Source: Fragilaria crotonensis (lineage: Eukaryota > Bacillariophyta > Fragilariophyceae > Fragilariales > Fragilariaceae). From it: 64,000 nucleotides of DNA. The stretch lies in the NCBI GenBank assembly GCA_022925895.1, contig JAKSYS010000113.1, positions 51,746-115,745 on the forward strand. Direction: 5' to 3'. Of the stretch, positions 1-11,796 are shown piece after piece. Made by a program: the position numbers and the translations under genes. The stretch's first letter is position 1; the number at the start of each line of letters is the position of its first letter. The notes beneath the pieces are model-generated. The model was not told where the DNA came from. It saw nothing but the letters and a program-made list of their open reading frames with translations, and ran no database searches.

Positions 1-1447
1 TGCAACCACAAAGTCTTGTGTGATTGGTGGGTACACAGCCAAGCACTGGTAAACAGTAGGCTCAAGGGTAGTAGAACCTGCAAGATGACTGCATCATAAC
101 ATTGAGGGTGGTTCATTCAACATTATATTGTACACCCAACATCCTCCCCTATTGAGGTACCGTGCAGCAGACCGTATCCTTGTTGTCTTTGGAACATAGG
201 AAACACCTTTTGGTTTGGGGTGTCAAGAAGGCATTGGTTTGGAATAGTTTTGTGGAATCTTTAATATACAATAGAACCGCACCCCGTGTTTCACTCAACC
301 TCCTGTTCCATCATGTAAATGAACTTTGAAGGCATTAAATGTATAGCCTAAAGCATGCTCTAGCCCTGGTCCTGGGTCAGCTACCTTGATATATATGTGT
401 CCTACCTTTTACCACCCAACTTGGAATTGTCATAAGGAACAATCTGTTGTTGTTCCTGCACCGTGCTGAGCAACCGACAAAAGTTGCCATGTTCTTGAGC
501 CTGTTGTTGTTCACATTTAGGTGGTTGTTGTAAATCCGCAACATGCAATGCAGACAGTGAAATCCAAGGTGATTTTTCTTTTCACCAGTATTTATCCCTC
601 TACAGCAGAATATGGTTAGCAACTGGCTACCATTGAGCCTAAGCAGCCAGAAAAAGCAGATTCTGAGCATTGTTGAGTGTGTTACTTGTAGAAACGCTTC
701 TTTTGCGGCGGTTGTTGAAGCAACATCTTAGCTATCAATGATCTGACACTGGTTGAACTTGCAGAAGAAGACATGAATGATCTCATCACTAATCCAGATG
801 CACAATCCAAGATTACTCAGTATGACACACAAGAGCAGGAGTGTAATCAGAGTTGAAGGCTGACAATGGGTATTCACCAGGCCATCACTTCATTGTCAGA
901 ACAATGGGCACCACTCTTGAACCATTTCCACTAATTCAAGAATGAACAGCGTAAGATAGATGAAAGCAGTATTGGAATACCTCGTGGAATCTGGGATTCT
1001 CCAGATGCAGAGACACAGCAGTATTCTTGTTTTACCTGTCATGAGTGTCAGGCAAAACAGTCATGAGACAAACAATGTTTTCCATCACAACTTTTGCTTG
1101 AATAAGAGCAGACCTAAGGTCCAAAACACCAAGAGTTTGTGAGAGCCGTTACTTTTCCAATCAAGTCTGCTGGGCACAGACCCGGTACTTCCGGTAGTAC
1201 TAGGATTTGATAGCGTAAACTTGTACGGAGGGCATTATAATTACACTAGACCCGAAGTCCCTAGTGCAAAGGGCCCTGCCGTTTTAACGGAAGGGGGGTG
1301 GTATTAGCCTCAACAAGAATAGCATCCATGATTTGGAAGCAATATCTCAGGATGTAACCTGCTCAGTCTTTGTCTCCGTGAAGCCAAAGCACGCACTTGC
1401 GAACAAGAAACGAAGATTGCAGAGTAGTTGCGTGGACTATTGAATAC
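1..1447. other. Intergenic, no supported gene
   Basis: Only short unsupported reading frames occur here. The stretch around 700-1140 has a broken, codon-like texture and could be remnant retroelement DNA, but no domain can be recognised. A short GC-rich segment near 1250-1300 separates it from the SPCS3 gene. Confidence 0.5.
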
Positions 1448-2039
1448 CTATTGATACTCAGCAGGGAGGGTGAATTTCGACAGAGTATCTTCTGCTTGCT
1501 TTCCCATAAACAAGTGACCCGTGATCGGCATAAAATCCCACATGAGCTGCAGTTCGACGTCCTTGCCACGCAACTCATCGGATTGATCCACCAGAGCATA
1601 CTTGACAAAGACGTTGTCTGCCTGAATCACTTTGTTAGTATCCGTGGCTTCCACAATCTTGTCCCACAATACAACGTGATTCTTTGGGTTTGTGTCCGTC
1701 TTATAGGAAGCTATGACGTAGACAAAGATTTGCTTAATATTCCAGTGAAATGCAGGTTCCATGTCGACATGAATATCAAACGACAGCAGAGCTCGGTCTA
1801 CTCCTCCATGCGATTTCAGCGAACGCATTGTGTTGAGATCCAGCTTATGAATAACTGCAAGTGCAACACAGTGAGAATCAGGATTGGGTGGACAGTCTTT
1901 CATCACAAAAAGGATACGTACTCGGCTTATGTTTCAGAGAATGGCCGAGCTTGGAAATCGCAGCTAGGCAGGACAATCCCAAGAGGACTGAAAGTCCGAA
2001 GAAAACCACTGCATTCAAACGGACCCAAACAGTGTGCAT
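1448..2039 (-). CDS. SPCS3: Signal peptidase complex subunit 3 (SPC22/23-like)
   Basis: This is a non-catalytic subunit of the ER signal peptidase complex, which removes signal peptides from secretory proteins. Two exons are seen: 2039-1922 and 1854-1448. They are separated by a 67-nt GTACGT...TTGCAG intron in phase 1. The joined product is 174 aa, close to the usual ~180 aa. The start MHTVWVRLNAVV followed by a hydrophobic segment (about residues 8-27) is the family's N-terminal membrane anchor. The lumenal part carries the diagnostic FDIHVDMEPAFHWNIKQIFV, a YKTDTNPKN segment and VLWDKIV. An upstream in-frame ATG at 2069 exists, but MHT is the conserved start. A TIR element begins only 45 bp upstream of the ATG, so the promoter must lie within or beyond it. 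The assignment rests on recognised family motifs; the splice junction is inferred from the two frames and consensus sites. Confidence 0.88.
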
Positions 2040-2084
2040 GCTGGCTGCTGGCATTGCTGTTTGCTTCAAATAATAACGCGCTTA

Positions 2085-3582
2085 GGCAGTGTCCGGACAA
2101 GAAAAACTTGGCACCAAGTTTCGAAGTTTCGAAGTGCTCGAACTAATCGACTCGTGAATCAACTTCGATTTCTGAGTTAGTGGGACTCGCCTTTCGCGAC
2201 TTCTCGATTCGAACCTAACGAAAGCCTTTTATCCAAGTTTGGGATGCCAAGTTTCATATCCTATTAAGCTTGTAATTTTAGACCACTCATTTCAATTGAG
2301 ATTTTGTTTCAACATTAACAGATACGCCCGTCATGCGAATGATGCCACACTGGTTTGTGCAAGATTCTTCTCCATTTGTTTGTTCATATCATTGACGACT
2401 ACGATAAACCAAGCTGCATGATCGAATTCGAGAGGCTTGCTCCATTGTTTTCGAGACAATTGAAGAGTGTGAGGAGAGCAAGGCCAAAGTGACGCACATC
2501 GGAAGTGCTCACTTGCTTCGCAACCTTTTCTTGGCGGTTCGAATGGGGTACCCACCCTGTCAAAAGCAGGAATGGCGATTTCCAGTATCCATTCCAGTCA
2601 CTTCAGTATCAGTGTTCATCCAACAACGCGTTCATTATTATGATGCCGCCAGAACCATTCCCAATCTTGAGAAGTGTGCACGCGTGTTCACTTTCGGAAT
2701 GATTTTGCGACCACGTGAATAGCTTCAAAGTTCACGTGGTGATTTGAGAGCACTTCTGTAAACCAGCCCCATGTTGGAAGGATGCTGGAGTGGTTAATCA
2801 TTCCAGGTTTTCTACATGTCCAAGGCGATCACTATCTTCCAGAAGATTGATGGCCCAAACATGTTTGCATGTTTAGTGTGCATGCCGTGTACTAAGAGTA
2901 AAATGCGACGACGGCGACGACGAGGAGAAATTGAGGGCGAAGCAAGCATGACATCCATCAGATTTTGTGATCTATCTAATTGGAGAGCATTTTCTGAGCA
3001 AATATGGATGAGCAAAGTAAAGTGGAACCTCATGTTTGAACAACTTGTGGACAAGTGACGAATCATCGATACTCTGTCGAGAAATCCAAGAACAGCACAT
3101 ACGCGTTACACATTACACTAATAAAGTACTTCAAACACTCCTTTCAAAACCCTGAGCAAAGTAGGTAATGTTACAACTCTAGTAGTATTATCCCTTCAAA
3201 GGTCGCGTTATCAAGCAGTGTTTCGTTCGTTCATGTCCGCACCAAACTTTAACGCAATACACTGGGAGAGTGACGAAGTGAAAGAAGAGGAGCATAGATG
3301 TTTGGTACTGGTACTCTACAAAGTGCTTTGTATCATACTGTCGAGACGTATGCATACTGTACATGCATGCTACACGTCCAGTGACGACGTGACGAGTACT
3401 GTAACGACCACGAAGTACTCACCTGCGACCTACTAACGAAAACTTGGGAGTTCAAAACTTGGAAACTTCGAACGGACGTTTTCTTGTCCGGACGACACTC
3501 ATGGAAAAGAAAATGGAAGTTGAAATTATCTGGTTATGCGCCCTTGGAACTTCGTACGAAGTTTTGTTGTCCGGACACTGCC
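2085..3582. mobile_element. TIR element with TTA target duplication (Harbinger-type, non-autonomous)
   Basis: The left end reads GGCAGTGTCCGGACAA and the right end is its exact reverse complement (16 bp). Both arms continue into a similar A-rich AAAACTT stretch. The bases TTA occur immediately outside both ends (2082-2084 and 3583-3585), the 3-bp TWA-type duplication expected of PIF/Harbinger transposition. A second, imperfect copy of the right arm lies at about 3457-3500. There is no convincing transposase in the 1498 bp. The element abuts the 5' end of SPCS3. Confidence 0.8.
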
Positions 3583-4700
3583 TTACCAACGAATTTGGAC
3601 AACGAGGGCGGTGCTTTTCGATCGGTTGTCGGTGAGTCCATCCTGCTGAAGGTCAGAGGTCAGAGCACAGAGCAGGGCTCAATCCAATCATGGGCTTTCT
3701 ACTTCAGTGCATCGTGCCTTCGCCGTACGGTCGAATACAATTGGCACGTGGAATGCCGAAAACGCGGAATGCATGAGAGTCCAGCGACCCCTGACCGTCG
3801 GTCATGCTTTCGCGATTGTACTACTGGTACCTGGTACGAACCGCATAATGGTATGTAACCATGAGGAGCGTACGGCTGGTTGCAATAAATGAAAACTTAT
3901 AGTAGCCCACGTAGACCCTAGTACAAAAGAATAGCATTAACCCTGTCGAACTAAAATTATCACGGCAAATTGCACGCTTCGTTCGTCTCACAATGGCGCT
4001 CAAAGATCTCTCAAGATCTCCGTTGTTTTTTGAGCTGCCGTATTTCCACGAGAGTTTATAGACTTGTGTTCAAGTCCATGAATGAAAACCGTTCATGGAA
4101 ATACTGCAGCAATGAAATTCACAAAGTTATGGCAACATCGGTGAACATGCTGCGCTCATTGTGGAAATGCCATACGACGGTCTCACGCGCCATGCTTTCC
4201 AAAAAAATTCAGAACGAGATGTTTAGTATGGCTCAGTACGTAGAATCGTTAAATGTCAAGTAAATCCATACGAGGGTCTACGCATCCTACGAAAATCATC
4301 ATCATGATGCAACCAGCTTTATGTCATATGATACACACTTCAGTACCAGTAGTGAGAGAGTACCGGTATGCATACCAGGTACTCCAGTACAGGTTTTCAA
4401 TTACTGTATAACACTGGATGATGAATGAGTCATCATACAGTAGAGTATGACATATGACATACAAAAAAAGTGTGTACCTGGAGTGTACCTGGTACTTTCC
4501 GACCTGATCTATGCATATATGAATATATGACATACACAGTATGTATGCTGTGCCGGTAACTTCATTTCTGTCTACGGAACTGCCTGTAGTATACCTGTAA
4601 TTTGAGTATGCTGGGAGTCCCGCTGCGTGCTGGGTACTGGGTATGGTTAACATTCGGAGTGGGGAGGGGCGAGGCGCGAGACTGATGTCTATAAACAACT
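3583..4700. other. Intergenic spacer between TIR element and EDC4 3' end
   Basis: No supported gene. The spacer holds one copy of a dispersed repeat (3876-4055) and, from 4330 to 4660, a stretch dense in GTAC-centred words of the type seen in many spacers of this window. Confidence 0.5.
3876..4055 (+). repeat. Dispersed repeat, copy 1
   Basis: The segment starting at CTGGTTGCA and containing GCCCACGTAGA, GTACAAAA, CATTAACCCTGT, CAAATT and CAAGATCTCCG in that order is matched in the same order and spacing at 30972-31150. Identity is moderate, so these are old copies of one family. No coding capacity is shared. Confidence 0.65.
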
Positions 4701-7695
4701 TTATCTCTGCATTCCCCTAATAACTTGTAGAATCATTTGCAGCGGCCTACGCAAAGTCGGATCACCTTGCTGCATCTTGGCCTCAATACTTGCGACCAAC
4801 TGCGTCAAAACAGGCGGAACATGTCGGGAAATGCTGGTGTCGGATGGATCGAGCGTCAGCGAAATCTCTTGCAACCACATCAATTCGATCTTCAGGTCAT
4901 CATCGCTTGAATTCACCAGTGCTGCTCCAAGCTGCTGCATCAAGCAAAGTAATATAGGTTGAGTCAACGCTGGTTTGTTGCCACCAAGAACTTCCGAAAC
5001 GTTGGCGTTCTTGCAAACAAATACTGCTATCTCAGCTGTCGTCGCTGACACAGCCTTGGTGAAGGCGGCATCGTACTTTCGACTTTTTAACAAGTCAAGG
5101 ATTTCAGTGCGAACAATCTGGATTGGGTCAGCAGACGGCGGCTGTGGCGATGCTTCAGTCTGCCGCTGCACACTATCACTTCCAGTCTTCAATTTTGCCA
5201 CTTCTACAGTCAAGGATTGCACCATTGCAGTCAAGGCATCGATCTTCGCATTCAAATCATCGTGTGACTTTTGCGGCGCCGCTCGGGATTCAATGGCAGC
5301 GCCAACTTGAGAGAACATCTGTCGAGTGGCTGCTTCAAAAGCAGGGATCATCATTGATTTCATGCTCTGTCAGAAAGATCAAGTTAGAAGAATTCCTGTG
5401 AAACAACCAAACAAGTACAACGAGACCCACCTCTGTGAACGCTTCCTTCAGTGGTTCTTCAACACCATTAGACACAGCCTGGATAATTGTATTTGCCTTG
5501 ACAATTTCGGCGTTCTTCACAAACTTTTCCATGGATACCTGCAATGGTCGAACAACGGACTGCTCAACAGTCGTGCTCACAGCTTTGCTGAGCTCGGGCA
5601 GTACCACCTGCTTGATCTCTTGACGAACTGCACGCTGAATCTCAGCTACAATGATCTTTTCTTGGAGCTTGAAGTAAGACGTGATGACCTTCTTCAAGGA
5701 CTCTTCCAGTCCGACTTGAGTCGCAGACGGTGGTGTGAGTGGGGGTTCACGGTCTCTCTTCAAAATCGCTATTTTGCCATCGGCAGAGGGCACTGGACCA
5801 GCGGGAAAGGATGCACCTGCCTTATCTTTTCCCTTAGTCTTTGGCGAAGCAGCTCGCTGGGCTTTCACTTTCTTTTGCTCTCGCTGCTTGTCGGTATTCC
5901 CTGGGGCAGTCTCGTTATTGGTATTCGACAAGATCGCCATAGGGGACAGCAAGCCAGATCCTTCTCCCGATAAAGCATCTTTAGGATTAGGAATAGAGAA
6001 TAAGCCAGGAGGGAGCGTAGTTTGAGCAACGCTTGACACGGATGGAGTCGGTGGTGGCGCAACTGGGACATCCATTTGCCTTTGTGGCTCAGGTGTTGCC
6101 GAGGCAGATGTCTTTCCAGCAAGGTTACCAAGCCAATTGTCGAACGGGTTGTGGCTCTCCACAGGAACGCCAACACCATCAGGCGGCGGGAGAGATGATG
6201 GATCAGGAGCCGCATACTCCTCCTCAGGGTCCTCTTCGTCGTCTTCAAGCTCAGAATCTTCTTCATACATACCATACGGGTCAACAGGGCGACAGCGCTC
6301 GTTCTTCGGGAGAAGTTCGACTCTGATTCCCGGACTACCAGCTTCCCATTCATAGTTGGGTGGCAATATCATATAATGTGGAATGTACATGTCTTGCACC
6401 ATCTTGCTCTGTAGAACATAAAAGCGAATATCGAAATCGAACCCACCATCCTCATCGTCATCATAGTCGGCGGCCGGGACGACAGTTGTGGACCAAGAGT
6501 AAGTCGGGAACTTCGTCTTAAAAGCAACGACATGCTGAAAGCGTTCAACCAGAGAAGGCACAGGACCATCGACAGGAGATGGTCCCCATATCGACCTTAA
6601 TGAGAGCGCGTACATTGTTTTTCCAATGCGATCGGAAAGCAACACGAAGAAGGCTCCAGGTTCTTCAAAGATATTGCGAAAGGTTGGACCATAAGCCGTG
6701 CTGATATTGTAAGCGGGGTCAGCGCCTTCAATCTGGAAGATTTGTAACTTGCAAGGTTTCTCCGATTCTGAAAACGGCGACCAAATCGTAATGCAAGAAT
6801 TGCCTCGGGACGCCGTGCAGAACGCTGTGGTAATTGTAGGGTCCTTGTAAATTGCATTGGTTAGCGGGATATAGTTGTGATAATTGGTTACGACATTGTC
6901 ATGCGGTAGAAAGAAGCACCGAGACACAGGGCCACTGTCCTGAACGGTGACTTTGCATACAGCTGGAACAACACCCCTCGGGCTGCGAGCGGCATCTGCC
7001 CTGAGATCCCACAGCTTGATACTGCCATCAGCGTGCGCTGTCATTACATGGCGCGGATCCCGGCTGGACCAGTCCAAATCAGTCAAGTCAGACTCTGTTG
7101 CGAGTTGTGGTGCTTCCTCTAGAACAACATCATTGCTGTAGGGTCGACAGACGGCATGAGCTTCCGTCGGATGAGTCACGGTTGAAATGCTAGTCGTTTC
7201 TATCAAGGTTGCAACGTCAACATTGTCTCGATCACGATGAATCAACCAGAATTGGTTTGGGTTAAAGGTATGCCATATCATGCGAGTCATCGAGGGTATG
7301 GTCTCGGGGAACTCCAATAACTTTTCCGCCACAATCTCTTGAGTTCGTTCGAAGACGCGCCAGATGACGAGACTGCCACCAACTGTCCCGACAACGTCAC
7401 CATGATGAAAAAACTTAATGTCAGTCACCTTCTTTCCCTCATGCGCTCTCAAGAGATGCTTAAGGGTGGAAGTGCGGTGAAGGACACGAATCAAGCCATT
7501 CTTGACTGCATATACAACAAAATGTTGATTGACGTCCAATGTCGATCCGTTCGGGCATTCGTCGTTTCGTTGTGCATCAAAGACAGCTACTTGCTCTGCT
7601 TGTGGTTGCTGCGCTTCTTCTGGGATGGAGAGAGGGTCATAGTAGATATGAACCGCACCTGGAGGCAGCGGAATTCCTCCTTGTTGCTCCGCCAT
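4701..7695 (-). CDS. EDC4: EDC4/Varicose-like mRNA decapping scaffold, WD40 protein
   Basis: EDC4 (Ge-1/Varicose) scaffolds the DCP1-DCP2 decapping complex in P-bodies. Two exons, 7695-5431 and 5366-4701, are joined by a 64-nt intron (GTGGGT...CTGACAG, phase 0) to give 976 aa. The N-terminal half is a WD40 beta-propeller (about residues 50-400); clear pieces are VWRVFER, the LDWSSRDPRHVMTAHADGSI repeat and IKLWDLRAD. An acidic, Pro/Ser-rich linker follows (about 450-650). The C-terminal part is helical and coiled-coil-like, ending in the conserved EDC4 segment, here SMKSMMIPAFEAATRQMFSQ, which sits exactly at the splice junction and supports it. Length is somewhat below metazoan EDC4 (~1400 aa), mainly in the linker. 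A generic WD40 scaffold is the alternative, but the C-terminal motif argues for EDC4. Confidence 0.85.
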
Positions 7696-9362
7696 GATCG
7701 AATCCTCGTTCGCTCTGTAAGTTACGTCAATGGCTTGACTTTGGTTAGGTTTCTTGTGTTAATTACGGAGGTTTTCATACATGATTTTCATCCCTTTCGC
7801 TGCTCCACGCTCCACGTATGTACTGCAATACTAGCAAGGTCTACGGAACCATTGCAGTACATTTTACAAAGTCTTTTAGTAAGCACCATTGAAACTATTC
7901 ATATACATGTATATGCCATTATGAGATACGATAGAGAGAGTTTTAGTGGAGAGTACAACTGCTGAGTATGACATACGATACAACAGTACAAGTACTCTCT
8001 AGTAGAGTACAAGTTTATTTGTTTATTTGTGACGCATACGCGTCCAAGCAACCATGTGCTATTGCAGTACAGTGTGGTAGTATGGAGATTGGAGTATCGT
8101 GCCTGAATGCTACAGTACTGTACTCCAGTACTAGCTAGTGTACCACAAACCACAAACCATAGTACACCGTACAAGTACCTGGGACATCCGGAATTTACTC
8201 TTCAAGGAGTTACGGGTTAATGCAATAACGGCAATATTTGAGTTGCTAAATATTATTCAGCCTTCGATACATGTATAACGCGCGCGCCATTTGTGCCTTG
8301 GCTTGCTCTCGGGGAGGCATGGCGTGCTTACCATCGCATTCTTCTCATGGAAATTCCTAGAAAACAAAATTGACAAAATCTTCTCACCAACCCATGATTT
8401 CTTCTTCCAGGAAACGTCTTCTCCGGAATTCCTTCTCGGAGAAGATTTTTGTGTGAACGCGACAGTTTACTGTTGTGTTGCGTTCTGTCCACATGGCTGT
8501 ATTTGTTCATACTTCATACTGTCGACCGATTCCTCTAAACAAAAGATGTATTCATAAGTAACGTACATACATGGGCGTATGTGTGATGTGTGGTACTGGC
8601 TTTCGAAGAGCGTTACGTACCATCCACGCTAGTTTTCGGTTTCTTGGGCTTTTTCGTGAACAACAAATGTCCGTGTACTTGAGACCATTTTTGCAAACAA
8701 CAAAATTGACAAATTCTTCTCATGGAATTTTCCTGGATACAATTTCTTCTTATGAATGACATCAAAATTGTCGGCTGACCGGCTCGCATGCATTGAGTGA
8801 CGCCAGCCATACTTAATGACGTTCCTATTAAAACGGTTGTATAACCGAATAAATCTAGTCCATGTAACTCTAAAACGAAGTATCGTTTCGGGTTAAAGAA
8901 GGAATTCCGGATGTCCCTGGTGTGGTCTTCCGTCTTCCGTGTTTTCTGTACTGGAGTACTGCACTGTTTATGAAGTACAACAGTCCGAAGACTCCCCTGA
9001 GAACATATGCAAGGTGTCAACGACGCCTACTATTGGGGGTTCGGATTAGAGTGAGCAAGTGAGCAAGCATCTGGTACGAGTACAGCATCAGAGGTTCAAA
9101 TGTACTGCACGCTGCACGGCCACTTTTGCTGATGCATGCGACATGTCGATTGGATGGCAGGGTTCGCATTTGGTTTTCGCGAATTGTTCTCCTTGCGCAG
9201 GACTCCAGCTACGGGTCAATTTTATTGCATTTTCGATGTTCTGGACCCAATCCAATCTTGTTCTGTCCGTTCTGTTCAGAGTTAAGGACCACAATAGAAT
9301 TTCCCTTTCACCACATCGTGTCATTAACTTCTTACCCTCAAATCCCACGTTTGGTTGCCAAG
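7696..9362. other. Divergent intergenic region (EDC4 / DUF3110 gene)
   Basis: There is no supported gene between the EDC4 start and the DUF3110 start, so both promoters lie here. The stretch 7920-8180 is rich in TAC/GTAC words. A TIR element occupies 8183-8915. Confidence 0.5.
8183..8915. mobile_element. Non-autonomous TIR element (possible CCTGG target duplication)
   Basis: GACATCCGGAATT at the left end is repeated inverted at the right end, with further partial matching inward. CCTGG flanks both ends (8178-8182 and 8916-8920). Because the flank and arm are partly palindromic, the boundary can be drawn 2 bp further out, and the duplication length is then ambiguous. The 733 bp has no transposase. 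Internally, two related stretches contain ACAAAATTGACAAA followed by TTCTTCTC (near 8365 and 8700). Confidence 0.6.
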
Positions 9363-10068
9363 ATGAATAGCGTCGCTCCACTGCTGCTAGCTCTTTTTGC
9401 TTCCGTCAACGCCTTCAGTCCACTCTTTGGCGTGAACAAGAATCAGCTGCAAACCCGTCGCTTCGTGGTCGGCAACGACAAATTCGACATGGAGGAACTT
9501 CGGGAACGAATAATAAAAGAATCGAATCCCTACCAGAACTTGTTCAAGACAAAAGAATGGGAGAAACGGCCAAAGCCGGAAAAGGTTAGCATTATCTTCT
9601 TCCAACCTGATACACCTGAGGAAGGGATTCACACTGTAGAATTCCCGAAGGGATCGTCGAGCAATATCATCCTGGCGTTCGAATCTATGAAGGATTGCGG
9701 TGGGTTCGCAGCACACTTGTTGTCGCAAGGCTTCTTCCATCCTACAGTAAGTCGTGACCTTCATTTTTTACCTTGTCCCAGTGTTTGTACGACCCCTTCC
9801 ACTGACCAAACTTGTCATTGTCTGTTAGCCTCAAGAAGTCGACCTCAGAAGTCTGGAGTCGTATTGTCAGCAAATAGGGGTTTTCGTCCAGGTTGTGCCC
9901 CGAGGAATGGACATTCGCCCTCCAACCCAGAATGTTGAAGAATTCGGCCATAATCCGAACCTCAAGGATCAAAAGAGCCGACTGGACTATCTCTTCCAAA
10001 TGAGCGATATTGAGCTGGATGAAACAGGGGCTCTGGAAACATCTGAACTTCTCGGTGCGTGGGATTGA
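9363..10068 (+). CDS. Plastid-targeted DUF3110 protein
   Basis: Two exons, 9363-9746 and 9829-10068, are joined by an 82-nt intron (GTAAGT...TGTTAG, phase 0) to encode 207 aa. The first ~18 residues form a signal peptide ending SVNA|FSP, an ASAFAP-like motif with Phe at +1, as in plastid import of secondary red-lineage plastids. The mature part has the DUF3110 pattern known from cyanobacteria and plastids: KVSIIFFQPDTPEEGIHTVE, then ILAFES, a hydrophobic LLSQGFFHPTPQEVD, and VPRGMDIRPPTQNVEEFG. The biochemical role of the family is unknown. The C-terminal ~35 residues are acidic. Another donor-like GTGCGT lies just before the stop, so an extra 3' exon cannot be fully excluded. The family call is made from memory of motifs. 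Confidence 0.8.
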
Positions 10069-10512
10069 TACCGCATCCTGTCGAGGTGTAAAAACGGGAG
10101 TTGTAAGGATCATCGCCGTGAGCCCTGTGGTCGACCGTTGTGATTAGCTCGTCTCGACTCAACTTGGATACTACCCGCGAGTAGGAGGTGAGAACCCCGT
10201 CAAGGTGTTGGCTGCATCTCGATGGAATCCTAGCTACGTTCGGTGTTCACATTTGCTTTGGTAAACGCCATATGGTCCCAAATCGACACGCCCCGCTACT
10301 GCTTGTTCTTTCAATTCGCCGCATTTCTTTGCGTCTGTCCTCAGCTGAGTCCGCAGAAAGGTTTCTCCATCTGCAATAACTTGTCGATATGTTTAGCTCA
10401 TTTTGTGCCCTTGATGTCAGGACTCAACTTCTACTATTAGAATCTGGTGGATAACTGTATTAGCGCTCCGTGTCTCCTTTCGCAGTGGATGAATCTCTCT
10501 GCTCCGATACTC
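10069..10512. other. 3' flank of DUF3110 gene, no gene seen
   Basis: Only short frames without recognisable content are present between the DUF3110 stop and the next transposon end. Confidence 0.4.
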
Positions 10513-11332
10513 TGGAGCGATCCTAAAAACCCAAAAAAACACAAATCACATTTTTCAACTGACAATTACACAAATCTCGTCCGTTTTGTAACGGTAGCGC
10601 GCCAAAAATGTGCAACCCACAAGCAAATATCTGGTTATAAGCCCTAAAAACCCTGCACAAATCACAAATCTTGTTCGAGCCCATTTTGCCCTCGAATAAA
10701 ATTTGTGCAACACAAACAATAGTTTCACAAATTCCACGGTCGTTTTCTACGATGAAAACATAGCTGCATAAATTCTACAGACGATTTCTACAGCTGCAAC
10801 GTACTTGTTGCACAAATCTCCCGCCTTCAATCCAGTTCGTCTCCCTCCATTTCCCTCCTCAAACTTGGTGATAACCACCATGCCGAAAAGGGGCATTGGT
10901 TTTACCGTTCAAGAGGTGGATGTCCTCCTCAGTGCTATTGAGAGGTTCCTCCCGATTGGACCCTATGAATGGGATCGTGTCTTGGCAGAACATGAGTCCC
11001 ATTTCCCGGAGGCCGGTCGCACCAAAGAGAGCCTCAAGCGAAAGTTTACTGTGCTCTACAAGGCTCGTCATCCGACTGGAGACCCAGACATTCCTGCAGA
11101 TGTCCTTTGTGCTAAGAAGGCTTACGAAGAAATCACGAAAAAAGCAGAAGTATCAGAGGGAGGAGGTTCCGATGACGAAGAACTGGAGGATGGAACGCAA
11201 ATCACAAAAAAGGAACACAAATCACAAAAGAAATGTTAACAATCACATGGTCTTCACACATGGAAAATGCATGTGTCGTGATCCACATACAAAATGTGAT
11301 TTGTGTTTTCTTGGGTTTTTAGGATCGCTCCA
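10513..11332. mobile_element. 820 bp DNA transposon with 42 bp TIRs carrying a DUF6818 gene
   Basis: The left arm (10513-10554) begins TGGAGCGATCCTAAAAACCC. The right arm (11291-11332) is its reverse complement over 42 bp with one mismatch. TACTC precedes the left end and recurs one base beyond the right end, a possible but imperfect target duplication. The motif CACAAATC recurs several times inside both ends (for example near 10540, 10568, 10655, 10808 and 11215), as expected of subterminal protein-binding sites. One gene (10880-11239) fills the centre. No DDE transposase is present, so it probably moves in trans. Confidence 0.85.
10880..11239 (+). CDS. DUF6818 (Myb/SANT-like) transposon-borne DNA-binding protein
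   Basis: The chosen start ACCACCATGCC gives 119 aa; an upstream in-frame ATG at 10805 has poorer context and adds a low-quality leader. Residues 1-75 match the DUF6818 pattern found in oomycetes and diatoms: GIGFTVQEVDVLLSAIERFL, PIGPYEWDRVLAEH, then RTKESLKRKFTVLY and PTGDPDIP. The pattern resembles a single Myb/SANT helix-turn-helix followed by a second helix. The C-terminus is acidic, then lysine-rich, and is encoded by the element's own CACAAATC-type repeats. The gene sits wholly inside the TIRs, so it is likely the mobilisation or binding factor of the element. DNA binding is inferred, not shown. Confidence 0.75.
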   Translation: MPKRGIGFTVQEVDVLLSAIERFLPIGPYEWDRVLAEHESHFPEAGRTKESLKRKFTVLYKARHPTGDPDIPADVLCAKKAYEEITKKAEVSEGGGSDDEELEDGTQITKKEHKSQKKC

Positions 11333-11796
11333 CTACTCGGAGTAGAACAACAATATCAAAGTTTGAAATCATCATTTTTTCGGTTGTTACCCTTGCACTA
11401 CACCAGATCCTACGAGCTATCGGTGGTACTTGTACATGAAGTAGGTACCACCTAAAAATGGCTTGGGATCTTCTCCGAGTACTGAGTACATATCCATGTT
11501 TCGACTAACCATATCTCGCTCAAAAATTGTGGAATTCAATGAAGGTCGTTAAGTGCAAAAGTACATGTCACGAGTCACGACCTCAGAGCATCTTTAAAGG
11601 GGAGATTGCAAAAAATTGCAAATGACATGCCAACGCAAATTTTGACATGCCTTCTTGAAATGCCACTATGGCAACAATTAAGGGAACGATTTCAAATTTA
11701 AAATTGCGCGCCAGGGGTTTTTCGCCAGCCATGCTTTTGAAATTTTTGCTCCCCGAGCAAATGCACAAAGACATTGCAAATTGACTGTCCTTCGCC
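11333..11796. other. Spacer, no gene seen
   Basis: AT-rich sequence between two transposon remnants. A possible degraded 5' end of the Harbinger element may lie near 11585-11620, but no matching inverted end was found. Confidence 0.35.

Noticed and set aside
1397-2146. 249-aa plus-strand frame overlapping SPCS3
   Set aside because: The minus strand carries the conserved SPC3 motifs with a good intron; the plus frame is its shadow.
2160-2230. Possible tRNA T-arm (GGTTCGAATC on the minus strand)
   Set aside because: No matching anticodon or acceptor arms can be drawn; it lies inside a TIR element.
9742-10113. Minus-strand 123-aa frame over the second DUF3110 exon
   Set aside because: The plus strand gives a precise splice and the family's continuation.
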